Source: Mycobacterium sp. NAZ190054 (lineage in GTDB: Bacteria > Actinomycetota > Actinomycetes > Mycobacteriales > Mycobacteriaceae). From it: a stretch of 53,286 bases of DNA. The stretch lies in NCBI RefSeq assembly GCF_001545925.1, contig NZ_LMVQ01000445.1, positions 1-53,286 of the forward strand, in the 5' to 3' direction. The notes beneath the pieces were generated by a model. It had not been told where the DNA came from. It ran no database searches and saw only the letters and a program-made list of their open reading frames with translations. This document shows positions 8,291 to 17,332 of this stretch, one piece after another (within the stretch, counting starts at the first letter, position 1; every line of letters starts with the position of its first letter). The position numbers and the translations under genes were made by a program.

Positions 8291-9442
8291 GTGAAAAGCG
8301 TTGGGATCATGTCGATGCAGCGGATCCACAATTATGGCTCGACATTGCAGGCGTACAGCCTTCGGCGATTGATCGAGGAGGTAGTGCCCGGCACGCAGGT
8401 GTCGTTTCGGGATTACCGGAAGGGCAGCGTGCTAGTCCACGACGCCAGCGCACCATCGTCGAAGTTCGGTCGAGTGATCTCAAAACTCCGTGAGTACAAC
8501 GCGGTTGACGCCCCGCTCAGGGACAGGCTGCGCTTCTTCGATCACAAGCGTTCCTATGCGCGGCGGTACTTCCCCGCCGTGGGAATAGAGCCCACGCCAA
8601 ATTACGATCTAAACCTTGACTGTCAAGTTATTGGCAGCGACGAAGTGTTCAATTGCGTCCAATCCAACACTAATGTAGGATACTCCCGCGATCTCTTCGG
8701 TCATGGCACACCGGCACGTCGGTTGATTTCTTACGCTGCGTCCTTTGGTAACACGACATACGCAAAGATCTGTTCCGCCGGTATTGAGGCCAATATCAGT
8801 GCCGACTTAGCTCGATTTGATGCATTGTCTGTGCGTGATCGCAACTCCCGGGAAATCATTAACAGGCTAATCGGTCTCGAAGCGCAAATACACGTAGACC
8901 CTGCACTCGCATACGATTTGGTAAATGACAAACACGTGCCGTCTGGCCGACTGCATGCGGATCCTTACATTATCGTATACGGATATTCCGGGCGGTTAGC
9001 ATCCGACGAGAATGCGGCTCTACGAGATTTCGCTCGCCGGGCCGGTGCGAAAATTCTGACGTTTGGGGGGGTCCAGGAATGCGGGGACGCGTTTGTAGAG
9101 TGCAGCCCGTTCGAATTGCTAGCTTACTTCCGCGACGCGCTTGCCATCGTCACTGACACTTTTCACGGCACGATCTTCTCTATCATTAATCATCGTCCAT
9201 TTGGAACCATTATCCGGACCAGCACTGCGGGTAGTTATGGTAACGAAGAGAAGCTGAGTTATCTGCTCGAATCCTTCGGCTTAGCCTCGCGGCGAATCAC
9301 CAGTGCTCAAATGATTGATGACTTGCTATTAACACCAGTCGATGACACCGCAATTGATGCGTTGCTTTTGACCGAGCGCAGGAGGTCGAAAAAGTACCTC
9401 GCCGAGAATGTTATCGCAACGACCAACCAGGAACTGCCGTGA
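8291..9442 (+). CDS. Polysaccharide pyruvyl transferase (WcaK/CsaB-like)
   Basis: The N-terminus VGIMSMQRIHNYGSTLQAYS is the typical NYGSTLQAxxL opening of the longer pyruvyl transferase branch. QVIGSDEVFNC, SYAASFG, LSVRDRNSREI, DPALAYDL and VTDTFHGTIFSIIN are further family landmarks in the expected order over 383 residues. It transfers a pyruvyl group from phosphoenolpyruvate to a sugar of the lipid-linked unit. The GTG start is preceded by GAGGGGGA. Its stop overlaps the GTG start of the nitroreductase-fold gene by four bases (GTGA), so the two are probably translated together and act in one step or complex. Confidence 0.8.
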   Translation: MKSVGIMSMQRIHNYGSTLQAYSLRRLIEEVVPGTQVSFRDYRKGSVLVHDASAPSSKFGRVISKLREYNAVDAPLRDRLRFFDHKRSYARRYFPAVGIEPTPNYDLNLDCQVIGSDEVFNCVQSNTNVGYSRDLFGHGTPARRLISYAASFGNTTYAKICSAGIEANISADLARFDALSVRDRNSREIINRLIGLEAQIHVDPALAYDLVNDKHVPSGRLHADPYIIVYGYSGRLASDENAALRDFARRAGAKILTFGGVQECGDAFVECSPFELLAYFRDALAIVTDTFHGTIFSIINHRPFGTIIRTSTAGSYGNEEKLSYLLESFGLASRRITSAQMIDDLLLTPVDDTAIDALLLTERRRSKKYLAENVIATTNQELP

Positions 9443-10464
9443 AAACCAACACGACTAAGCCGAAACAGCAGATCAAAAAGATGCTGCAAAAGGTTCGATT
9501 GAGATATCTTGCCCATAAAGATATTGCCCGCTTCTCCCGAACAGCATCTTTTTCGGTGTTCGACACCAATTACGAGCAGGTTGTATCCCGAATCATGTAC
9601 AACGTCCACGCTATAGAAAAAGGCCTTTCACGCACCGCGGACTTTCGGCCTGGGTTTGGCCGCAAAGCGCTGTCTGACCTCAATGATGCACTGGTTGTAT
9701 ATCGGACTGCCGGACACTCACTCGAAGGATTTGCGTACGAGCAAGGACTGTCCATTCTTCAGCGATACCGCGAGTTTCATTCGAAGCATGATCACGATGT
9801 GTCGTTCCTTGCAGAGATTGTGAGTGATGAGTTTCTTGATGCAAACGTTGACAAAGGCGCTGCAGGAACCAAAGTTGTTAGGCGCGCAGACAAGGAACGC
9901 AACCACGAGAAGAATTTCTACGAGCTTGCACTTGGCCGCAGCAGCGTGCGCCAGTTTTCCGGCCGCGCAATCGACCACTCGAAGGTGATGGCGGCACTCC
10001 GTGCTGCAGAGAAGACGCCGTCGGTGTGTAACCGCCAAGGTTGGCGTGTCTACTGGGTTGACGATAAGGCGCTCGCAGCCCAAGTGCTGCAGCATCAGAG
10101 GGGTTTTGGTCAGCGGCAGATGCCCGAAGTCCTTCTCACCATCACCGTGTCGAACAACACATTCCTCAGTCCGGTGGAGAGAAACGAGGCGTTCGTTGAC
10201 GGCGGTCTTTTCTCGATGTCGGTGCTGTACGGACTCGAGTTCGAAGGGCTCGCTGCGGTGCCCTTGAATGCGATGATGTATTACAAGGATCAATGCGCGG
10301 TACGAAAGTTGCTGGCGATTGATGATTCGGAGATGATCACGATGTTCATCGCCGTGGGAGATTGTCCCGACGAGACGGTAGTCCCGACTTCAGATCGAAA
10401 GCCTGCGTCATCCTTCGTGCGCCGACGCGGCAGTGTGCGGGTCGACGATTACTCGCCTCGTTAG
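9439..10464 (+). CDS. Nitroreductase-fold protein of a polysaccharide locus
   Basis: The 341-residue protein has an N-terminal helical part of about 130 residues with IMYNVHAIEKGLSRTADFRP and a C-terminal nitroreductase-like FMN domain (YELALGRSSVRQFSGRAID, KTPSVCNRQGWRVYWV, EAFVDGGLFSMSVLYGLEFE). Arg-Ser-Ser-Val-Arg near the domain start fits the FMN phosphate site. The HAIEKGLS-type N-terminal extension is, as far as I recall, typical of nitroreductase-like proteins beside pyruvyl transferases in surface polysaccharide loci. The substrate is unknown; a redox modification of a sugar is possible. Translational coupling to the upstream pyruvyl transferase argues for a shared job. Confidence 0.65.
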   Translation: MKTNTTKPKQQIKKMLQKVRLRYLAHKDIARFSRTASFSVFDTNYEQVVSRIMYNVHAIEKGLSRTADFRPGFGRKALSDLNDALVVYRTAGHSLEGFAYEQGLSILQRYREFHSKHDHDVSFLAEIVSDEFLDANVDKGAAGTKVVRRADKERNHEKNFYELALGRSSVRQFSGRAIDHSKVMAALRAAEKTPSVCNRQGWRVYWVDDKALAAQVLQHQRGFGQRQMPEVLLTITVSNNTFLSPVERNEAFVDGGLFSMSVLYGLEFEGLAAVPLNAMMYYKDQCAVRKLLAIDDSEMITMFIAVGDCPDETVVPTSDRKPASSFVRRRGSVRVDDYSPR

Positions 10465-10520
10465 TTTGAGCGGGTTTTCAACTGCACGTTAGTAGTTCGT
10501 ACCGCCGGTCAGTTTGGAGG

Positions 10521-12857
10521 TCATCGAACGATCGTCGCTTTGAACGTGCCGGTGGCCGGATCCAGCGCCCCTGCGGTGTAGTTGTGCGCCCGTACCGTAA
10601 CCGTGTTCGCCTCTGAAACCCACGCCGAGTACATGATTCCTCCGGTGATCGCTGCTACCGGAACCCCTAATGCGACAGGCTCACCCAGCGATGCCCCAGG
10701 GACGGTAATGCTCATGTCGGCGAAGGACTGCGCCGCTACCGACCCGAAACTGAGCGATGCCGTACCGGTCAGCGTTGGTGCCCGAAGCTGTTGCCATACA
10801 GCCCCGTCCCAGAACCAGGTCGCTGAATCGCCGGGGCGGAGAACGGCTTTGGTGCTGTCGAAGTTGTTCGTCAGATAACGGGTCTCACCATGCCCGATGA
10901 TGACGTTCTTCGCGCTACCTTTGGCGGCGTTGGCCACGATGAGCTGCTGGCCCCTGTACGCGCCCGGGGATAGCTTCGCCAACGTCCGGTCCACGCCCCC
11001 TAGTGAGCCGCACCGCAGCCACACAACAGGTTGTTTAGCTTGCGCAAGAAGCGGGGGGAGGGAGGTCGCTTCAATACCGGAGCCGGAAGCGAAGTTGTAC
11101 GCTCGCGAATGCCCGGTGGCGATCGCCAAGTAGTCAACGGTGGAACCGGCGGCGCCGCCACCAGAAATGAAGTTGGTGATGTTGTAGTCGACCTTGACGT
11201 TCTCTAGATCCCAACACGTGGTGCTTAACCCGTTGCCGAAGTACAGGATCCGAGATGAGAGTTCAGAGCCGTACCGCCAGTAGAGGTCTCGGCCCTTGAT
11301 GGAAGACGCTACGCCTGTGTTGGTGACGGCGACCAGGTTCTCCCCAGAGGTGTTGTTGCGGTAATCCAACTCCACCGACGTGAGGGTTAGGTCTGCGTTG
11401 TTGGTGACGATTGCGACCGTTCCGGAAGCTAGGGCCATAGGTGCGACCGCCGTCAGGTTGTCCACCCGCACGGTTTGGTTCTTCACGTTGAGGATGGTTC
11501 CGGTCGCACCGTCTATATGAACGTTTCGTACCACCGAGGGAACAGTGTCCCGTAACCCATGGTCCGCACTCAGTGAGCTGTCGTTCACCACGATGTCGAT
11601 CTGCCCTATGGCGGCATCGTACGGTCGTGGGTGGCGGATCGTCAGCCCGTCGATGACATGACCGTGGGAATCGCTGCGGCCGCCGCCGTTGTAGCCGTCC
11701 TCGTCGTAGATGCTCACACCGCGGGTGCAGCAGATTGCTTCTCCGTCCGAAATCCGGTTCTCGACACCGCGTAGGCCGAACGCTGCGTGACATTCGTATG
11801 CACCGCAATCATTGAAACGGATGCCCATCGCCGTCGAATGGGTGTTCCACGCCGATGACGCTGTGTGGTGCGCGCGGCCTGTCACGCTGTGCCCGAAAGG
11901 GCGACCGTACCGATAGACATCAGGGTCGCCGGGAGAGATGCGCTCAGAATCGTCGGTGTAGGCGTGACGCACGTGGCCGGCGTTGATGTCGAACGAACCG
12001 AAAGCGCTTGACTTGTCCAAAAGCCCGTACCCCAGTTTGAGGCCGGCCGCGTCGTTGGGTGCTTTGTCGACAACGACTTTCACGGTCGGCGCATAGCAGG
12101 ATTGTGTACAGCACGCGATGCTGCCCAACGATCCGAACGTCATCTCGATTTGTGGTGCGTACAGCGACCGGAACAGTGCAGCATGTCCGCCGTAGTTCTC
12201 GGGATCGTTCGACTCGATCCGCAAGCCGGCCACCCTGGCAGTGTGCTTGACCATCCGAGCCGCCCGCACGTTCGTCACCATGGGATCTATAGGACGCCCT
12301 TGCACGGTGATCTCATCACCGCGGGCCGCGAACACCATGAAAAACTGGCCGACGCGATCTTTAACCCCGGTGTTTGGGCGGGCGCCGGGGATCACATCAT
12401 CGGCGATCACCTTTACGATGTCGCCAGCTTCCCAACCTGGGGCACTAGCGAGGGTGAACGTGGTGCCGTTAATCCCTTTACTCGAGTCGTCGTCAAACTG
12501 TACGTCGGCGTCGAACGTTGAGACGGCATAGAGGGTTTCCCACTCACCCTCGATTCGCAGCACGCCCCCCGCAGCGCCTTGAAGGAACGTCGCACCGTCA
12601 GCGCTGACGCTTATCGACTTTCCAACAGAGGTAAGTGTCGACATGACCAGGTACCGGCCGGGTCGAACAAATATCGTGCCTCCGTCCGCAACGGCGTCAA
12701 AAGCCATCTGTAATGCGGCTGTGGTATCTGTAACGCCATCTCCGACTGCACCATGGTCGACATTCGCATCCACATAGTGGCGACCGGTTACTGCCGCCCA
12801 AGGCCGGCGGTCCACCAACGACCTCTGTTCCGTCGTATCCCTCGACTTCTCCGTCAC
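10521..12857 (-). CDS. Right-handed beta-helix (pectate-lyase-superfamily) protein with phage-tail-like C-terminus
   Basis: The 778-residue protein starts with NVDHGAVGDGVTDTTAALQM and GGTIFVRPGRY, the signature of Pectate_lyase_3 domains in lyases, GH28-like hydrolases and phage tailspikes. A long middle with repeated Asn/Asp-rich turns (for example NVKNQTVRVDNLTAV, VAIVTNNADLTLTSVEL) fits a parallel beta-helix. The last about 75 residues (SITVPGASLGEPVALGVP, AWVSEANTVTVRAHNYTAG) resemble C-terminal modules of actinophage tail proteins. It probably cleaves or trims a polysaccharide, perhaps the one made here. It has no signal peptide at the annotated start; an in-frame open stretch upstream is separated from it by one TGA. 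Confidence 0.7.
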   Translation of the reverse strand: MTEKSRDTTEQRSLVDRRPWAAVTGRHYVDANVDHGAVGDGVTDTTAALQMAFDAVADGGTIFVRPGRYLVMSTLTSVGKSISVSADGATFLQGAAGGVLRIEGEWETLYAVSTFDADVQFDDDSSKGINGTTFTLASAPGWEAGDIVKVIADDVIPGARPNTGVKDRVGQFFMVFAARGDEITVQGRPIDPMVTNVRAARMVKHTARVAGLRIESNDPENYGGHAALFRSLYAPQIEMTFGSLGSIACCTQSCYAPTVKVVVDKAPNDAAGLKLGYGLLDKSSAFGSFDINAGHVRHAYTDDSERISPGDPDVYRYGRPFGHSVTGRAHHTASSAWNTHSTAMGIRFNDCGAYECHAAFGLRGVENRISDGEAICCTRGVSIYDEDGYNGGGRSDSHGHVIDGLTIRHPRPYDAAIGQIDIVVNDSSLSADHGLRDTVPSVVRNVHIDGATGTILNVKNQTVRVDNLTAVAPMALASGTVAIVTNNADLTLTSVELDYRNNTSGENLVAVTNTGVASSIKGRDLYWRYGSELSSRILYFGNGLSTTCWDLENVKVDYNITNFISGGGAAGSTVDYLAIATGHSRAYNFASGSGIEATSLPPLLAQAKQPVVWLRCGSLGGVDRTLAKLSPGAYRGQQLIVANAAKGSAKNVIIGHGETRYLTNNFDSTKAVLRPGDSATWFWDGAVWQQLRAPTLTGTASLSFGSVAAQSFADMSITVPGASLGEPVALGVPVAAITGGIMYSAWVSEANTVTVRAHNYTAGALDPATGTFKATIVR

Positions 12858-12875
12858 AGCTACGACACGGTGGTC

Positions 12876-13103
12876 TCAGCCAGCGACCTGATAGGCGCGG
12901 GATTCGTGGTGTGCTGTAACCGCTGCCGGGGCAACTGCCATGGCAGCGATCTCACCACCATCGCGGAGGAACTGCTCGAAAGCTGTACGTGCAGTCGTGG
13001 CCAAGGTCGCACTCGTCCCCGGCTTCGTTCGTGGCCGGCGCTCTCGATTGGAAATTGCCGCGACGGCTTCGAGAGATACGCACAGGTTGCAGCCGACGGC
13101 CAT
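12876..13103 (-). other. Upstream open frame in phase with the beta-helix gene
   Basis: This 75-codon frame is in the same phase as the beta-helix gene and ends with TGA at 12876-12878, six codons before the ORF start at 12857. Its last third reads FEQFLRDGGEIAAMAVAPAA then VTAHHES. That resembles the hydrophobic and A-x-A part of a secretion signal but lacks a twin arginine. It may be a decayed or interrupted N-terminus of the beta-helix protein, or an unrelated small frame. Confidence 0.3.
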
Positions 13104-13151
13104 AATTTCATTGCGAACGTCGAGCCTCGATCCGATTCCGGCAGGTGCCGC

Positions 13152-14201
13152 TCATAGCGCATCTGACGCGGCTGTGCGGAAGACCTCCGCATAAGACGAG
13201 GCGATCGTTGGCCAGTCACGCCCTATGAAGCGCGGGCTTGCACCCAGTGGTAGCTCACGAACTCGGGCCAAAGCGGATTCGATCTCTGTCCCGGAGATAT
13301 CGCTATCCGTCATATGTATCCATTGCGCACCGACTTCCTCAGCGAGGCGTTCCATGACACACGACCGAGGCGTGAGGATGGGACGGTCGAGTGAAAGTGC
13401 AAGCATCGCCACGCCCGAATTGCCGTTACCTGCATTCTGATACGGAAGAACGATCAGTTCTGCGCGAAGGATCTCGCGGACCAGCTCTCTGTCAGGGACC
13501 ATGCGCAGATCCACGCTCACCTGGGCCCCACGCCGCGCCGGCTTCGCAAGCTCAGACTCGACCTCTACGCGCATCGCTGGAGTCGGATGCCCCACTATCC
13601 GAATCTCCACTCCTGGCGCCGTAATGTCTTCGGCGGCGCGGATGAGTTCAACCACACCCTTGTACGGCCTGATCTTGCCGAACAACAGCACGCGACCGGG
13701 CACCTTAGGCTCTCGGGGCAGACGGTCAAAGGGTTCACGGTAGTCGCCGTGAGGAATCTGAACGGTTCGACCTTGCCATGCGACAGGTGTGCAGTCGTTC
13801 ATGACTACGTGCGTCCGCGTGAGCTGGTCAAGACGTCCGAGAAGGCGGGACTCGGAGTCGTCGCCTGAGTCGTGCGGCTGGATGTTGTGTACGGTCCGGA
13901 CCACGGGGATTCGCTTCAGGGTAAGGCGAAAGAGAAACACCCGATAGAAGATTCGACGGACAAAGGCAGCAGAGCGATATCGATGACGCATGAGATATTC
14001 GGGCCAGTGCACATGAAAGACATCAAACTGGCCGAATAGCGCTGTCCGCCAAGAGAAAAATCTGAACTCGACGTCGTCGGGTGCGTGCGCGACGATCGAA
14101 TCTATAAAGTTGACATCCGGGCCAGGCGCGGGCACTGACTCGAGGACGCGAAGGCGACGTGTAGACAGGGTTCCACCTCCAAACCTGACCACGCGGTTCA
14201 C
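13152..14201 (-). CDS. GumI-like beta-mannosyltransferase (GT94)
   Basis: FDVFHVHWPEYLMRHRYRSA, IPVVRTVHNIQPHDSGD, LDQLTRTHVVMNDCTPV, IPHGDYREPFDRL, GRVLLFGKIRPYKGVVELI and LPYQNAGNGNSGVAMLALSL run in the same order and spacing as in xanthan GumI, the non-processive mannosyltransferase that adds the terminal beta-mannose from GDP-mannose to the lipid-linked unit at the membrane. Length, 349 residues, is normal. I chose the GTG at 14201 because GGAG lies just upstream; the frame is open to 14276 but the extra residues look non-coding. GDP-mannose is supplied by manB and manC elsewhere in the window. It could be another GT-B enzyme using a different sugar. Confidence 0.75.
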   Translation of the reverse strand: MNRVVRFGGGTLSTRRLRVLESVPAPGPDVNFIDSIVAHAPDDVEFRFFSWRTALFGQFDVFHVHWPEYLMRHRYRSAAFVRRIFYRVFLFRLTLKRIPVVRTVHNIQPHDSGDDSESRLLGRLDQLTRTHVVMNDCTPVAWQGRTVQIPHGDYREPFDRLPREPKVPGRVLLFGKIRPYKGVVELIRAAEDITAPGVEIRIVGHPTPAMRVEVESELAKPARRGAQVSVDLRMVPDRELVREILRAELIVLPYQNAGNGNSGVAMLALSLDRPILTPRSCVMERLAEEVGAQWIHMTDSDISGTEIESALARVRELPLGASPRFIGRDWPTIASSYAEVFRTAASDAL

Positions 14202-14433
14202 ATTAGCTCCAGAGGGATCCCTGTGCCCGCACTGGCGGGGGGTGCACCAGATTGAGCCAGTTCGACCAACCGCCACGCCTCAACGGCACGCGCGCCGATA
14301 CGGTGACCGGCCGATCGCTCCGCGTCCGCGAGCAACTTTACTTCGCAGCGAAGCCGATGGCCTGTGCATCTCCCGGTGGGCGGCGTGGATAGCCCTGCTG
14401 CTACCTGAGTACCGACGCCGATAGTTGTCACGC

Positions 14434-15375
14434 TTAGGACATCCTTCGCCCGCGCAGCCTCACGACAAGGTTGGCTACGGCCTGATAGAAGCGGTACGGC
14501 AGCATCACCTGCGCTGCAACGATAAAACCTTGTCGCCAGGGAAAAACCCGCCGTACGGCAGCCTGCATATAGAGCCACATCGCGTACGGTCGGTTTGAAG
14601 ATGACGCCACTCGCGCACATGGCCATCCACGCCCGGCCCAGTAGGCTCGCTCGGATATCTCGCCTGCTGCTCGCATTCGATCAAAGTACTCAAGGACTGG
14701 TGCGTAGTTGGCATCTCGCGATACACGCGAATACCCGACTTTGTCTTCGAGAACGATTAGTGGCTCGTTTATGAAAACGACTGGTGCTCCAGTGTTCGCC
14801 ACTCGGATTGCGAAGTCGCTGTCTTGGAACCAGGGCAGCGATTCGTCGAACCGGACCTGCCGCGCAATAGACGCAGATACCACAATAGTGGAGGTGCGGA
14901 TCGTTCCCGGTGTGCACAGAATATATTCGTCAACCGGTTCGGAAGGCCTGGGGCCCCGAAGCGGCCGTATCCATTTTTTCTCGAGTCCACGCTCAACAAC
15001 CATCTGGGAGTATAGGAGTATATCTCCGTGTAAATCCTGCAGTAATTCACTGCATCGTTCGAGCTTGTGCGGCAAAAATTGGTCGTCCGAGTCGAGAAGT
15101 GCGATGTAGGCTCCGCGTGCGACATCAAAGCCATGATTGCGGGCGCTGCTAGCGCCGCCATTGTTTTGGCGGACATACCGAAAACGTTCGTCCCCTAGCG
15201 CCGCCACGGCGGCGGATAGTTGGTCGCCGTCCAGCGAGCCGTCATCCACCACGAGGCATTCGAAGTCCTTGAAAGTCTGTTCCTGCACCGAGCTAAGCGT
15301 TGGGCCAATTACCTCTGAGCGGTTGTACGTAGGTATAACAATGGAAAAGAACGGAGTTTCGTTGGAGTTGCTCAT
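14434..15375 (-). CDS. GT2-family glycosyltransferase
   Basis: FFSIVIPTYNRSEVIGPTL at the N-terminus, LVVDDGSLDGD, NNGGASSARNHGFDVARG and the metal-binding ALLDSDDQFLPHKL are the standard GT-A landmarks of family 2. WFQDSDFAIRVA supplies the later acidic (catalytic base) motif. It adds one sugar to the lipid-linked repeat unit in the cytoplasm, using a nucleotide sugar that cannot be predicted. The C-terminal 60 residues are basic and hydrophobic, suited to membrane association. The ATG at 15375 follows AAGGGGGG at good spacing; the frame extends ten codons further upstream. It lies between the GumI-like gene and the polymerase, all on the minus strand. Confidence 0.85.
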   Translation of the reverse strand: MSNSNETPFFSIVIPTYNRSEVIGPTLSSVQEQTFKDFECLVVDDGSLDGDQLSAAVAALGDERFRYVRQNNGGASSARNHGFDVARGAYIALLDSDDQFLPHKLERCSELLQDLHGDILLYSQMVVERGLEKKWIRPLRGPRPSEPVDEYILCTPGTIRTSTIVVSASIARQVRFDESLPWFQDSDFAIRVANTGAPVVFINEPLIVLEDKVGYSRVSRDANYAPVLEYFDRMRAAGEISERAYWAGRGWPCARVASSSNRPYAMWLYMQAAVRRVFPWRQGFIVAAQVMLPYRFYQAVANLVVRLRGRRMS

Positions 15376-15529
15376 GCGATAGTAACCCCCCTTGCCGGTT
15401 CGCAACTCTAGCCGCGCGCACGAATGGTTCGGGCGTCATTTCCAGATTTCTCGTGGCGCTGCCCACTGCATTATTTTTCGGCTTACACTATGTCCAATCT
15501 GACTCGAAAAACCAGACGCGGTTCCCTGG

Positions 15530-16939
15530 TTAATTGTAAAGCACAGGTTGTTGGCTGGCTCCTTCAGTCGTTGCCCGTTCCGGGGGTTGGCTGGCCCGAT
15601 ACTGAGACAACGCCACGACCGCACCAATGAGGGGCCACAGGACGGGAGCGAGTCCTCGAACGGTGAACACGGGCGCCGTGAAGGCCGCAATGACCGCAAG
15701 GACATAAAGCGTCGTAACAGGACGAACCAGGTCGCTCAATTCTCCACGAACACCACGAAGTAGTAGAACCAGAGTTGCAGCTAAGAGTGCGAAAAAGGGT
15801 GCCGATACAACAATTCCACCCGACATCAGGGTTGCGAACCATTGCGACTCGGGCGACAGCCACTCGATTGACCAGGGGTAGATTCGGCCAGGGTCATTCA
15901 ATTGGTAGACGCCAAGTCCCCATCCCAGCCAAGGCCTTTCGGAGATCGCGGGCAGCGTCTCCGTTGTCCAGATTTGGATCCGGTAGAGGATGGTGCTTGG
16001 TACAAGCTCACCTAGGAAACCTTCTGCCCGCAGGGCAGAGTTGCCATACTGTGATTCCCAACGCGCTTGGAGAGGTTCAAGGAAGACAATAGTTAGGACA
16101 GCCATCGCAGTAATGGCACCGAGCATCGTGCCGAATCGGATACCAGTGATGTTCAATCCGACCAATACGATAAGAGCGGCGGAAATGATAACGGAAATAG
16201 TTAGTGTGGAGAGTGCGCCAGCCAGGCCGGCCAACATGGCAATGACAAGAAATCTTCTGGAGGTAACCCGAGTACCCGTATGATGTAATGCCCACAGCAC
16301 CATGACGGCCGCGAGGGAACCGCTCAAGTAGAAACCGAGCCCAGTCCAATGACCGACGAACGCGCTGCCGCGAATGAGCCCACCAGAGATTGCCCGGCGC
16401 TCAAGCCCTTCGGCGCTGGTGACTCCTAGCACAAATTGAGTGACTGGTCCTACCGAAAGCACCTGAAGGACGGCCACGAGTGCATTCGGGAACATTGGAA
16501 CGACGAAGCCTTTGAGGAAGACCGCGAGGTCGTCACGACTGTGGACCACCAGGCGTGCCGCTGCATACCCAGCGAGATAAAAAATGTCGCCCGCGGCCCG
16601 AATCAGGTCGGGCGAGTAATTCAGTTCGGGCCCCGTAATCGCCTCAACAGTAACGCTGACCACAATACTTAGGACAAACAGCACATCCAATGTGGTCAGC
16701 CGGTATGTGCTTAATTGCTTTGCGCCCCCGCCTGCGACGGCGACGAGGAACGCGACTGCCACTAGCAAATGCCAGGGACGAATTCCCCCGATCCCTTCGA
16801 CGCCGTGCAAGGCTGCCGACAATCCCAGTAGTAAGCCGACGAATAGCGCGACACGGGGTGGGGTTTCGGCCGCGCGCTCGCCGTCCAGACGAGCAGCGTG
16901 CCCTGCGGAAACCTGCCCCGAAAGGGTCCGATATGACAT
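15530..16939 (-). CDS. Wzy-type polysaccharide polymerase / O-antigen ligase-like membrane protein
   Basis: The 469-residue protein has about 10 to 12 hydrophobic segments. Between the later ones lies a long extracytoplasmic loop with WTTETLPAISERPWLGWGLG then YPWSIEWLSPESQWFATLMS, the pattern of the Wzy_C (O-antigen ligase/polymerase) domain in which loop Arg and Glu/His residues act on the lipid-linked chain. It is likely to polymerise the repeat units flipped by the Wzx protein at 350-1804. The ATG start at 16939 is followed by about 30 polar residues before the first membrane segment. Ligase and polymerase activities cannot be told apart from sequence; the context favours polymerase. Confidence 0.75.
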   Translation of the reverse strand: MSYRTLSGQVSAGHAARLDGERAAETPPRVALFVGLLLGLSAALHGVEGIGGIRPWHLLVAVAFLVAVAGGGAKQLSTYRLTTLDVLFVLSIVVSVTVEAITGPELNYSPDLIRAAGDIFYLAGYAAARLVVHSRDDLAVFLKGFVVPMFPNALVAVLQVLSVGPVTQFVLGVTSAEGLERRAISGGLIRGSAFVGHWTGLGFYLSGSLAAVMVLWALHHTGTRVTSRRFLVIAMLAGLAGALSTLTISVIISAALIVLVGLNITGIRFGTMLGAITAMAVLTIVFLEPLQARWESQYGNSALRAEGFLGELVPSTILYRIQIWTTETLPAISERPWLGWGLGVYQLNDPGRIYPWSIEWLSPESQWFATLMSGGIVVSAPFFALLAATLVLLLRGVRGELSDLVRPVTTLYVLAVIAAFTAPVFTVRGLAPVLWPLIGAVVALSQYRASQPPERATTEGASQQPVLYN

Positions 16940-17332
16940 CGACGCTAACTATTTCACCAGGACACGAAGAAGTCCACCCAGCGGAGTAACGATAGGCCTT
17001 GTGCCTGGATCGGATCCAATCTGCGGGCATGCCAGCCCTATCCTCTGTGACACGAAGGGCATCTGATCGCAACCGGCATTCAGGCTTAGTGGTGGTGATC
17101 AGCCGGGGATACTGATCCTTATGACCAATTGTCGCGAAATTGTTCTGCGCGGCGGGCTAGTCCACGACCTTCGATTGATCCAGGCGCACAACCCTGACCG
17201 AAAGACACACTGCGCCTGGCAAAGCAACCACGGAGACGCAGGACAACTCAACGAGCTCCTGAAATTTGAAGCCGGTCCACACCGCCATCCTGAGCGCGGC
17301 CAACCGCCACCCAGCCGCGCGAGATGCCGAGG
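16940..17332. other. Intergenic between UDP-glucose dehydrogenase and polymerase genes
   Basis: About 390 bases between two minus-strand genes. Short frames exist on both strands (17157-17396 minus, 17121-17336 plus) but neither has recognisable content. The promoter of the polymerase gene is probably here; I cannot place it. Confidence 0.4.

Noticed and set aside
14277..14433. Possible extra small gene between the two glycosyltransferases
   Set aside because: Only shadow frames; the gap is short and the downstream start at 14201 has its own ribosome site.
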